Assembly: GCA_937915375.1 (NCBI GenBank)
Contig: CALDMO010000005.1
Location: forward strand, 1 to 64,000
Direction of reading: 5' to 3'
DNA length: 64,000 nucleotides
Source: an uncultured Marvinbryantia sp.
Lineage (GTDB): Bacteria; Bacillota; Clostridia; Lachnospirales; Lachnospiraceae
Below the pieces are notes generated by a model. The model saw only the letters and a list, made by a program, of their open reading frames with translations. It did not search any database and was not told the DNA's origin. The position numbers were made by a program, and so were the translations under genes. Shown here piece after piece: positions 1 through 7,838 of the stretch (the stretch's first letter is position 1; each line of letters begins with the position of its first letter).

Positions 1-92
1 GCGGGTCTCTTGAACAATTTTTAGTATGGAACCACGTAAAAATATCAAGTAGGGGCTGATAGTTGTTGTATCGAAAATCGACAAAAAAGTGC

Positions 93-121
93 TTGCAACT
101 CGTTTTTGCAGACACTATACT
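93..121 (+). promoter_or_regulatory. Sigma-A promoter of the permease
   Basis: A TTGCAA -35 box (93-98) and a TATACT -10 box (116-121) are separated by exactly 17 bases. Transcription would start near 128, which leaves a leader of only about 28 bases. There is therefore no room for a purine riboswitch downstream of this promoter, although such riboswitches often precede xanthine permeases. Confidence 0.7.
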
Positions 122-155
122 AGGTAGTGGAAATTAAGAAAATGTGGAGGAGATT

Positions 156-1490
156 ATGAAAGAAAAACATTCAAAAACAGCGGATGTCAGTAATATTTAT
201 CGACTGAACGGACGCGTACCGCTGGGAAAAGCGGTTCCGTTTGGAATCCAGCATGTGCTGGCGATGTTTGTATCAAACCTGACACCGATTATCCTGATTG
301 GGGCGGCAGCCGGTCTGGACGAGGCAAAGACGGCAGTTCTTTTGCAGAACGCGATGTTTATTGCCGGGATTGCCACTCTTGTCCAGTTGTATCCGATTTG
401 GAAGGTAGGTTCCGGTCTGCCGATCGTCATGGGAGTTAGTTTTACGTTTGTGACAATCCTGACGTATGTCGGCGGCTCGTATGGCTATGGAGCGATTGTA
501 GGCGCAGTTCTGGTTGGCGGTTTAATTGAAGGCTGTCTTGGACTTTTAGCAAAATACTGGCGCCGAATTGTGACACCGGTGGTGGCGGCAACGGTTGTTA
601 CTACGATCGGGTATTCGCTTTTGACAGTTGGTATCCGTTCTTTCGGCGGCGGTTATACAGAACAGTTCGGTTCTGTGCAGAACCTCACATTGGGAGTCGT
701 AACACTGTTGGCTTGTCTTTTGTTTAACGTGTTTGCAAAATCATTCTGGAAGCAGCTGTCTGTTTTGTTTGGCCTGATCGTCGGATATATTCTGGCGGCA
801 GTGATGGGGATGGTTGATTTTTCCGGTATTTTTTCCGGCGGATTTGTGGCATTGCCAAAGCTTTTGCCGGTGATGCCGGAGTTTCACGCAGGAGCGATTC
901 TTTCTGTAGTGATTATTTTCATGGTATCTGCGGCAGAAACGATCGGTGATACATCGGCAGTATGTGCAACCGGCCTGGAGCGCGGAGTATCCGAAAAAGA
1001 GATTTCCGGTTCATTGGCCTGCGACGGTTTTGCCAGTACGCTGTCCGGTTTATTTGGATGTCCGCCGGTTACGTCCTTCAGTCAGAATGTCGGTCTGGTG
1101 TCTATGACAAAGGTGGTAAACCGTTTTACGATTATGACGGGCGCTATGTGTATGATTTTAGCAGGGCTGTTCCCGCCGATCGGAGCGTTTTTTGCATCTC
1201 TGCCGGAAGCGGTTCTGGGCGGCTGTACGATCATGATGTTTGGTTCTATTATGGTCAGCGGTATTCAGATGCTGGCGCGAGCAGAATTTAACCAGAGAAA
1301 TACGATAATTGCGGCTTTGTCCTTTTCTCTTGGAATTGGTACAACGGCGGCAACAGAATCAGCGATCTGGGGTATTTTCCCGAAATTGGTGCAGGATGTG
1401 TTTGCGGGAAACTGTGTGGCGGTTGTTTTTGTGGTGGCAATCCTGTTGGATCTGATCCTGCCGAAGGATATGGAGATTCATAAAATTTAA
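156..1490 (+). CDS. NCS2-family nucleobase permease (xanthine/uracil type)
   Basis: A 444-residue integral membrane protein with many hydrophobic segments, probably a proton- or sodium-coupled importer of a purine or pyrimidine base (NCS2/NAT, xanthine-uracil permease family). The NAT signature is visible as QNVGLVSMTK near residues 310-320, and the length is normal for the family. An in-frame GTG at 144 would extend it by four residues, but that GTG lies in the ribosome binding site GGAGGAG (146-152), so ATG 156 is the better start. It stands alone: it has its own promoter upstream and a terminator downstream. Xanthine or uric acid permease is more likely than uracil because no pyrimidine genes are nearby, but the substrate cannot be read from the sequence. 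Confidence 0.85.
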   Translation: MKEKHSKTADVSNIYRLNGRVPLGKAVPFGIQHVLAMFVSNLTPIILIGAAAGLDEAKTAVLLQNAMFIAGIATLVQLYPIWKVGSGLPIVMGVSFTFVTILTYVGGSYGYGAIVGAVLVGGLIEGCLGLLAKYWRRIVTPVVAATVVTTIGYSLLTVGIRSFGGGYTEQFGSVQNLTLGVVTLLACLLFNVFAKSFWKQLSVLFGLIVGYILAAVMGMVDFSGIFSGGFVALPKLLPVMPEFHAGAILSVVIIFMVSAAETIGDTSAVCATGLERGVSEKEISGSLACDGFASTLSGLFGCPPVTSFSQNVGLVSMTKVVNRFTIMTGAMCMILAGLFPPIGAFFASLPEAVLGGCTIMMFGSIMVSGIQMLARAEFNQRNTIIAALSFSLGIGTTAATESAIWGIFPKLVQDVFAGNCVAVVFVVAILLDLILPKDMEIHKI

Positions 1491-1507
1491 TATTGGTAAG
1501 CGGAACG

Positions 1508-1550
1508 AAAGTACAGAACAAACATTCGGTTTTGCTCTGTACTTTTATTT
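1508..1550 (+). terminator. Intrinsic terminator of the permease gene
   Basis: A ten-base arm AAAGTACAGA (1508-1517) pairs with TCTGTACTTT (1536-1545), followed by a T-rich run. It closes the permease transcription unit. Confidence 0.8.
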
Positions 1551-1566
1551 TGTGTTCTGATATAAT
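1538..1566 (+). promoter_or_regulatory. uvrB-uvrA promoter with extended -10
   Basis: A perfect TATAAT (1561-1566) is preceded by TGA, giving an extended -10 element. The matching -35 position (TGTACT, 17-base spacer) is poor and lies inside the preceding terminator stem. No clear SOS (LexA) box was seen between here and the uvrB start. Confidence 0.6.
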
Positions 1567-1628
1567 AGCAAGAGAGAATAAATGCAGGCAAACTATGCCT
1601 ATACTGGTTAGATAACAGGGAGAAAAAC

Positions 1629-3614
1629 ATGGATCACTTTGAATTAGTATCAGAATACGCCCCGACCGGCGATCAGCCGCAGGCGATTACGGAACTGGTG
1701 AAGGGCTTCCGGGAGGGAAACCAATGCCAGACGCTTCTTGGTGTCACCGGTTCCGGTAAAACATTTACAATGGCGAATGTCATAAAAGAATTAAATAAAC
1801 CGACCTTGATTATTGCGCACAATAAAACTCTTGCGGCGCAGCTATACGGAGAGTTTAAAGAATTTTTTCCCAATAACGCAGTTGAATATTTTGTATCCTA
1901 CTACGATTATTATCAGCCGGAGGCATATGTTCCATCCTCCGACACGTATATCGCGAAGGATTCTTCTGTCAATGACGAGATTGACAAGCTGCGTCTGTCA
2001 GCTACCGCTTCTTTGATCGAGAGGCGTGATGTTATTATTATTTGCAGTGTTTCCTGTATTTATGGATTGGGTGAGCCGGAAAACTTTGAAAAGATGATGG
2101 TGTCTCTTCGTCCGGGAATGGAGAGAGATCGTGATGAGGTGATCCGCCAATTGATCGATATCCAATATGAAAGGAATGAGATGGATTTTCACCGCGGTAC
2201 GTTTCGGGTACATGGGGATGTGTTGGAGATATTCCCGGCAAATGCGGATGATTATGCATTTCGTGTGGAGTTTTTTGGAGATGAAATTGAACGGATCACG
2301 CGGATCGATGTATTAACAGGAGAGGTAAAAAGCCGAATGGAGCATATCGCTGTTTTTCCGGCATCGCATTATGTGGTGCCGCCGGAGAAAATCCTTGAAG
2401 CGGCGAACAATATAGAAGCGGAGCTGACTGAACGCGTGGCCTATTTTAAAAGTGAGGATAAACTGTTGGAGGCGCAGCGTATTTCCGAACGCACCAATTT
2501 TGATATAGAAATGATGAAAGAAACCGGTTTCTGTTCCGGCATCGAAAATTATTCCAGACACTTGTCAGGGTTGGAGCCAGGAGTGCCGCCGCATACACTG
2601 ATCGATTATTTTCCGGATGATTTTCTGATGATCATTGATGAGTCCCACAAGACGGTACCGCAGATCGGCGCAATGTATTCCGGGGACCGCTCGCGTAAGA
2701 CAACATTGGTTGATTACGGATTTCGTCTGCCGTCAGCGCTGGATAACCGTCCCTTGAATTTTGAGGAATTTGAAAGTAAAATAGATCAGATTCTGTTTGT
2801 CTCCGCGACACCGGGGCAGTATGAGGCAGAACATGAGCTGCTGCGCGCCGAGCAGATCATCCGTCCGACCGGACTTCTTGATCCGAGGGTTGAGGTGCGC
2901 CCGGTAGAAGGTCAGATAGACGATCTGGTCGGAGAAGTGAATAAGGAAATTGCAAAGAAAAACAAGGTGCTGATCACCACACTGACGAAGCGCATGGCGG
3001 AGGATCTGACTGATTATATGCGCGATATCGGTATTCGGGTGCGTTATCTGCATTCTGATATAGACACATTGGAGAGAACGGAGATCATCCGTGATATGCG
3101 TCTGGATGTGTTTGATGTATTGGTTGGGATCAATTTGCTGCGTGAAGGTCTGGATATTCCGGAAATTACTCTGGTAGCGATTCTTGACGCGGATAAAGAG
3201 GGCTTTCTGCGATCCGCGACATCCTTGATCCAGACGATTGGACGTGCGGCGCGAAATGCGGACGGTCATGTTATTATGTATGCGGATGTGATCACAGATT
3301 CTATGAGAGAAGCGATCGGAGAAACGGAACGCCGCCGTAAAGTGCAGGAGGCGTATAATGAAGCGCACGGTATTACACCGCAGACGATTCGCAAGTCTGT
3401 CCGCGACCTGATCAGTATTTCCAAGGCGGTTGCCAAAGAAGAAAAACAAATGCAGATAGATCCGGAGTCCATGAGCAAAATAGAACTGGAAAAACTGGCT
3501 GCAGAGGTGGAGAAAAAGATGCGAAAAGCAGCGGCAGACCTCAATTTCGAGGCAGCAGCAGAGCTGCGTGACAAAATGATCGAACTGAAAAAGGCATTGC
3601 AGGAGTTAGAATAA
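1629..3614 (+). CDS. uvrB: UvrABC excinuclease subunit B
   Basis: UvrB (661 residues, normal length) is the damage-verifying helicase-like subunit of nucleotide excision repair. UvrA loads it, and it recruits UvrC for incision. Visible features are the Walker A motif GVTGSGKT (38-45), the DNA-clamping beta-hairpin region starting at YYDYYQPEAY (91-100), the Walker B box DESH (337-340), the C-terminal helicase motifs, and a UVR domain at about 620-655 that binds UvrC. The start follows AGGGAG at the usual distance. uvrA begins 15 bases downstream, so the two form an operon. Confidence 0.97.
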   Translation: MDHFELVSEYAPTGDQPQAITELVKGFREGNQCQTLLGVTGSGKTFTMANVIKELNKPTLIIAHNKTLAAQLYGEFKEFFPNNAVEYFVSYYDYYQPEAYVPSSDTYIAKDSSVNDEIDKLRLSATASLIERRDVIIICSVSCIYGLGEPENFEKMMVSLRPGMERDRDEVIRQLIDIQYERNEMDFHRGTFRVHGDVLEIFPANADDYAFRVEFFGDEIERITRIDVLTGEVKSRMEHIAVFPASHYVVPPEKILEAANNIEAELTERVAYFKSEDKLLEAQRISERTNFDIEMMKETGFCSGIENYSRHLSGLEPGVPPHTLIDYFPDDFLMIIDESHKTVPQIGAMYSGDRSRKTTLVDYGFRLPSALDNRPLNFEEFESKIDQILFVSATPGQYEAEHELLRAEQIIRPTGLLDPRVEVRPVEGQIDDLVGEVNKEIAKKNKVLITTLTKRMAEDLTDYMRDIGIRVRYLHSDIDTLERTEIIRDMRLDVFDVLVGINLLREGLDIPEITLVAILDADKEGFLRSATSLIQTIGRAARNADGHVIMYADVITDSMREAIGETERRRKVQEAYNEAHGITPQTIRKSVRDLISISKAVAKEEKQMQIDPESMSKIELEKLAAEVEKKMRKAAADLNFEAAAELRDKMIELKKALQELE

Positions 3615-3629
3615 AGCAAGGAGAAACAT

Positions 3630-6473
3630 ATGAAAATAGAAAAAGACAGTAAACAGTTTATCCGTATTCGAGGGGCAAACGAGCATAACCTGAAAAATGT
3701 GGATATTGATATTCCGCGAAATCAGCTGGTTGTGCTGACCGGTCTGTCCGGTTCGGGCAAGTCTTCTCTGGCCTTTGATACGATCTATGCGGAAGGGCAG
3801 AGACGTTACATGGAGTCTTTGTCCTCCTATGCGCGTCAATTTCTTGGTCAGATGGAGAAACCAAATGTTGAGAGTATTGAGGGACTTCCGCCGGCTATTT
3901 CTATTGATCAGAAATCAACGAATCGCAATCCGCGTTCTACGGTGGGAACTGTGACAGAAATTTACGACTATCTGCGTCTGTTATACGCGCGCATTGGTAT
4001 CCCGCACTGTCCGAAGTGCGGGCGTGAGATCAAGAAACAGTCGGTTGACCAGATGGTCGATCAGCTGATGAGTCTGCCGGAGCGTACAAAAATCCAGATG
4101 CTGGCTCCGGTAGTGCGCGGCCGCAAGGGCGAACATGTCAAGCTATTTGAACAGGCGAAGCGCAGCGGCTATGTGCGCGTGATTGTGGACGGCAGTATGT
4201 ATGAGCTGACGGAAGAAATAAAGCTGGATAAAAATAAAAAACATAATATTGAAATCGTGGTAGATCGTTTGATGATCAAGCCTGGTATAGAGAAACGTCT
4301 GACAGATTCTCTGGAAACGGTCATGAATCTGGCGGAAGGGCTGGTGTTGGTAGACGTGGATGGACAGGAGCCGATTCGTTTCAGCCAGAGCTTTTCGTGT
4401 CCGGACTGTGGTATCAGCATTGAGGAGATTGAACCGCGCAGCTTTTCCTTTAACAATCCGTTTGGCGCCTGTCCGGATTGCTTTGGTCTGGGTTACAAAA
4501 TGGAATTTGATGAGGAACTGATGATTCCGGACAAATCCCTGAGTATTGCTGACGGGGCAATTGCAGTGATGGGCTGGCAGTCCTGCACGGATAAGGGCAG
4601 TTTTACGCGAGCGATTCTGGACGCACTCTGCGAGGAATATCATTTTAGTCTGGACACCCCATATGAGCAGCTTGAACCGGAAATCCGCGACATGCTCATT
4701 TATGGCACAAACGGGCGAGAGGTAAAGGTGCATTATACCGGACAGCGCGGTACCGGTGTCTACGATATTGCGTTTGAAGGTCTGATTAAAAATGTGGAGC
4801 GCCGTTACCGTGAAACCGGCTCTGACTATATGAAGCAGGAATATGAAACCTTTATGCGGATCACGCCGTGTAAGACTTGCGGCGGACAACGTTTGAAAAA
4901 GAGTGCGCTGGCAGTTACGGTCGGTGATAAAAACATCTATGAAGTAACATCGATGCCGATTGATGTATTGATTGCATGGCTGGATGAACTTCAGCTGACA
5001 GAACAGCAAAAGCTGATCGGCCATCAGATTCTGAAGGAAGTAAAGGCGAGAGTGCGTTTCTTAAATGATGTAGGCCTGAATTACCTGACGCTCTCCAGAG
5101 CGACAGGAAGTCTGTCCGGCGGGGAGGCACAGCGTATCCGTCTGGCAACGCAGATTGGTTCCGGTCTGGTGGGCGTTGCCTATATTCTGGATGAGCCGAG
5201 TATCGGTCTGCACCAGAGAGACAATGATAAGTTGCTGGCAACTTTGAAAAAACTGCGTGATCTCGGCAATACCCTGATCGTGGTAGAACACGACGAGGAT
5301 ACGATGCTGGCGGCGGATTATGTAGTGGATATCGGACCGCAGGCGGGAGAGCACGGCGGAGAGATCATTGCGGCCGGCACAGCAGAAGAAATCATGCAAA
5401 ATAAGAATTCTATTACCGGTGATTATTTGAGCGGTCGCCGAAAGATCCCGGTGCCGGAAAGCCGTAAGCAACCGACCGGTTTTCTGCGTGTGGTAGGAGC
5501 GAAACAGAATAATCTGAAGAATATAACAGTGGATATTCCGCTTGGCGTACTGACCTGCGTTACCGGTGTGTCCGGTTCTGGAAAAAGTTCACTGGTAAAT
5601 GAGATTCTTTATAAAAGTTTAGTGAAAAAGCTGAATCGTGCGCGCACGATTGCCGGGGCACATGACCGCATCGAGGGGGTGGAGCAGCTCGATAAGATTA
5701 TTGCCATCGATCAGTCACCGATCGGCAGGACGCCGCGTTCCAATCCGGCAACTTATACCGGTGTGTTTGACCAGATCCGTGACCTGTTTGCTGCTACTGC
5801 GGACGCAAAGGCACGCGGCTATAAAAAAGGTCGTTTCAGCTTTAACGTAAAGGGCGGAAGATGTGAGGCCTGCAATGGAGACGGCATTCTGAAGATTGAG
5901 ATGCATTTCCTTCCGGATGTCTATGTGCCGTGTGAGGTCTGCCATGGAAAACGCTACAATCGCGAAACGCTTGAAGTGAAGTATAAGGGCAAGAGCATTT
6001 ATGATGTACTGGATATGACGGTTGAGGAAGCGATGAAATTTTTTGAAAATGTGCCGTCCATTCATCGGAAGATTGCAACGCTCTATGATGTAGGGCTTTC
6101 TTATATCAAACTGGGACAGCCGTCTACAGAATTGTCCGGCGGAGAGGCGCAGCGCATTAAACTGGCGACCGAATTGAGCCGCAGAAGTACCGGAAAAACG
6201 ATTTACATTCTTGATGAGCCGACAACCGGTCTGCATTTTGCGGATGTACACAAACTGGTGGAGATCTTGCAGCGTCTGGCGGACGGCGGCAATACCGTTG
6301 TGGTGATTGAACATAATCTGGATGTGATTAAAACAGCCGACTATATCATCGATATGGGACCGGAGGGCGGCAGCGGCGGCGGAACCGTTATTGCCAAAGG
6401 AACACCGGAGGAAGTGGCGGAGATTCCCCGGTCTTACACCGGTCAGTATGTGAAACGTTATTTGAATAAGTAA
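3630..6473 (+). CDS. uvrA: UvrABC excinuclease subunit A
   Basis: UvrA (947 residues) is the DNA-damage sensor ATPase of nucleotide excision repair. It has two ABC ATPase modules. The first has the P-loop GLSGSGKS near residue 38 and the signature SGGEAQR. The second has GVSGSGKS and SGGEAQR near the C-terminus. Zinc-binding cysteine clusters are visible: a CPKC pair in the N-terminal region, CPDC pairs before the middle domain, and the CEAC...CEVC zinc module of the second half. It is co-transcribed with uvrB, and a stem-loop follows the stop. No oddities were seen. Confidence 0.97.
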   Translation: MKIEKDSKQFIRIRGANEHNLKNVDIDIPRNQLVVLTGLSGSGKSSLAFDTIYAEGQRRYMESLSSYARQFLGQMEKPNVESIEGLPPAISIDQKSTNRNPRSTVGTVTEIYDYLRLLYARIGIPHCPKCGREIKKQSVDQMVDQLMSLPERTKIQMLAPVVRGRKGEHVKLFEQAKRSGYVRVIVDGSMYELTEEIKLDKNKKHNIEIVVDRLMIKPGIEKRLTDSLETVMNLAEGLVLVDVDGQEPIRFSQSFSCPDCGISIEEIEPRSFSFNNPFGACPDCFGLGYKMEFDEELMIPDKSLSIADGAIAVMGWQSCTDKGSFTRAILDALCEEYHFSLDTPYEQLEPEIRDMLIYGTNGREVKVHYTGQRGTGVYDIAFEGLIKNVERRYRETGSDYMKQEYETFMRITPCKTCGGQRLKKSALAVTVGDKNIYEVTSMPIDVLIAWLDELQLTEQQKLIGHQILKEVKARVRFLNDVGLNYLTLSRATGSLSGGEAQRIRLATQIGSGLVGVAYILDEPSIGLHQRDNDKLLATLKKLRDLGNTLIVVEHDEDTMLAADYVVDIGPQAGEHGGEIIAAGTAEEIMQNKNSITGDYLSGRRKIPVPESRKQPTGFLRVVGAKQNNLKNITVDIPLGVLTCVTGVSGSGKSSLVNEILYKSLVKKLNRARTIAGAHDRIEGVEQLDKIIAIDQSPIGRTPRSNPATYTGVFDQIRDLFAATADAKARGYKKGRFSFNVKGGRCEACNGDGILKIEMHFLPDVYVPCEVCHGKRYNRETLEVKYKGKSIYDVLDMTVEEAMKFFENVPSIHRKIATLYDVGLSYIKLGQPSTELSGGEAQRIKLATELSRRSTGKTIYILDEPTTGLHFADVHKLVEILQRLADGGNTVVVIEHNLDVIKTADYIIDMGPEGGSGGGTVIAKGTPEEVAEIPRSYTGQYVKRYLNK

Positions 6474-6487
6474 GAATTGGAAATGTA

Positions 6488-6516
6488 AAAGGACTGCCCG
6501 TTTGAGGCAGTCCTTT
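6488..6516 (+). terminator. Terminator of uvrB-uvrA
   Basis: AAAGGACTGCC (6488-6498) pairs perfectly with GGCAGTCCTTT (6506-6516) over a seven-base loop. The T-run is short and forms the end of the stem itself. Confidence 0.75.
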
Positions 6517-6728
6517 CAGGAAAGAGAAAAAATATTTTGAGGGAGTACTCCGCAGCGTGTGGGGCTGCGAAGTGTGAGTTATGATATATTAGCTCTTTGC
6601 TAATATGTTATTAGTATATATGTAAAATGTGTTCAAAATATGTTTAGAAAATGAAGAAAATATGAAAATATCAAAAAGGACTTTAAAATTTTTCGGGTGT
6701 GCTTTATACTTGATTCATTAATACAATG
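6517..6728. other. Intergenic stretch upstream of the mreB-like gene
   Basis: This A+T-rich spacer contains no convincing reading frame. A short inverted repeat (ATTAGC...GCTAAT, about 6589-6604) and the promoter candidate annotated separately are the only structures seen. Confidence 0.5.
6682..6710 (+). promoter_or_regulatory. Candidate promoter of the mreB-like gene
   Basis: TTTAAA (6682-6687) and TATACT (6705-6710) are separated by 17 bases. The predicted start near 6717 would put the terminator-like hairpin at 6729-6761 in the untranslated leader. Confidence 0.45.
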
Positions 6729-6761
6729 ATATCCGTACCAAAGGAAGGCGGATGTTTTTTT
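6729..6761 (+). terminator. Terminator-like hairpin in the leader of the mreB-like gene
   Basis: ATATCCG (6729-6735) can pair with CGGATGT (6749-6755; one G-U pair), followed at once by seven Ts (6755-6761). It ends about 20 bases before the start codon, between a plausible promoter and the gene. It may be an attenuator rather than the end of an upstream unit, which already has its own terminator. Confidence 0.5.
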
Positions 6762-6780
6762 GAGATGAGGAGGACTGGAG

Positions 6781-7779
6781 ATGAACGTATCAGACATCGG
6801 GATCGATCTGGGAACGGCCAGTATTATTATATGCGTCAGAGGAAAAGGCGTGGTTTTAAAGGAGCCGTCTATCGTTGCTTTTGACCGTGACGCAAACAAG
6901 ATCAAAGCGATAGGAGAAGAGGCGAGACTGATGCTTAACAGGAGCACCGGCAATATTGTGGCTATTCGTCCCTTAAAGAACGGGATTATTTCGGATTATG
7001 CCGTGACGGAGCAGATGCTGAAGTATTTCATTCAGAAAGCCAGCGGAAAACTTTCGTTTAAAAAGCCGCGTATCAGTATCAGTATGCCGAATACAGTGAC
7101 AGAGGTTGAGAGAAAGGCGATGGAGGACGCCACCTATCAGGCGGGTGCACGTGAGGTGACATTGGTTGCAGAACCGCTTGCGGCAGCGATCGGCGCAGGG
7201 ATTGATATCTCCAAACCTTGCGGAAAGATGATTGTAGATATTGGAGCAGGTACGACGGAGGTAGCGATTCTTTCTATGGACGGTATTGTGGTGGATACTA
7301 CGATCAAAACAGCGGGAGATGCGTTTGATGAAGCAATTATCCGGTATGCGCGTAGCGAACATAATATGATCATCGGTGAGAGTGCGGCGGAGGATATCAA
7401 GATACAGATTGGAACGGCAATAGAACGTCCGCAGCAGAAGCTGATGGAAGTGAAAGGACGCGATCTGACGACGGGCTTGCCAAAGACGGTTCGTATTGGT
7501 TCTGAACATATTCGGGAAGCATTAGCGGAAGCAACAGCACAAATTGTTGAGGCGGTACACGGCGTACTGGAAAAAACACCGCCGGAGTTAGCGGCAGATA
7601 TCGTAGAACGCGGTATTGTGATGACCGGAGGAGGTTCGCTTTTGGATGGACTGGAAGAATTGATTGAAGAAAAAACAGGTATTAATACGGTTGTTGCGGA
7701 AAATCCGATCACGGCAGTAGCAGTTGGAACGGAACGGTATCTGTCTGCGACAAATGGAAATGACAGAATGGTAGAATAA
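6781..7779 (+). CDS. MreB/Mbl-family cell-shape actin
   Basis: A 332-residue bacterial actin that forms filaments at the inner face of the membrane and directs the elongation peptidoglycan machinery. The actin-type nucleotide motifs are present: phosphate-1 DLGTA (9-13), phosphate-2 DIGAGTTE (153-160), the EPLAAAIGAG region with the catalytic Glu (131-140), and MTGGG near 280. It is not followed by mreC or mreD, so it is likely an accessory paralogue (Mbl or MreBH type) and not the canonical mreB of an mreBCD operon. The start has a strong ribosome binding site (GAGGAGG). recD2 follows after 59 bases, perhaps in the same transcript. Confidence 0.93.
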   Translation: MNVSDIGIDLGTASIIICVRGKGVVLKEPSIVAFDRDANKIKAIGEEARLMLNRSTGNIVAIRPLKNGIISDYAVTEQMLKYFIQKASGKLSFKKPRISISMPNTVTEVERKAMEDATYQAGAREVTLVAEPLAAAIGAGIDISKPCGKMIVDIGAGTTEVAILSMDGIVVDTTIKTAGDAFDEAIIRYARSEHNMIIGESAAEDIKIQIGTAIERPQQKLMEVKGRDLTTGLPKTVRIGSEHIREALAEATAQIVEAVHGVLEKTPPELAADIVERGIVMTGGGSLLDGLEELIEEKTGINTVVAENPITAVAVGTERYLSATNGNDRMVE

Positions 7780-7838
7780 AGTACAGAATTTATGCAGTCA
7801 CATCCGAGACAGCAAGAAAGAGTGAGACAACCGTTGTT

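Noticed and set aside
1..92. Possible purine riboswitch before the nucleobase permease
   Set aside because: The best promoter is at 93-121, so this stretch would not be in the transcript, and no conserved purine-riboswitch core was seen.
2733..3449. 238-codon open frame on the minus strand inside uvrB
   Set aside because: It is a shadow of the uvrB coding frame, with unusual His/Arg/Ile-rich composition, no ribosome site and no family resemblance.
4143..5024. 293-codon minus-strand frame inside uvrA
   Set aside because: Shadow of uvrA; its low-quality composition mirrors the codons of the plus-strand gene.
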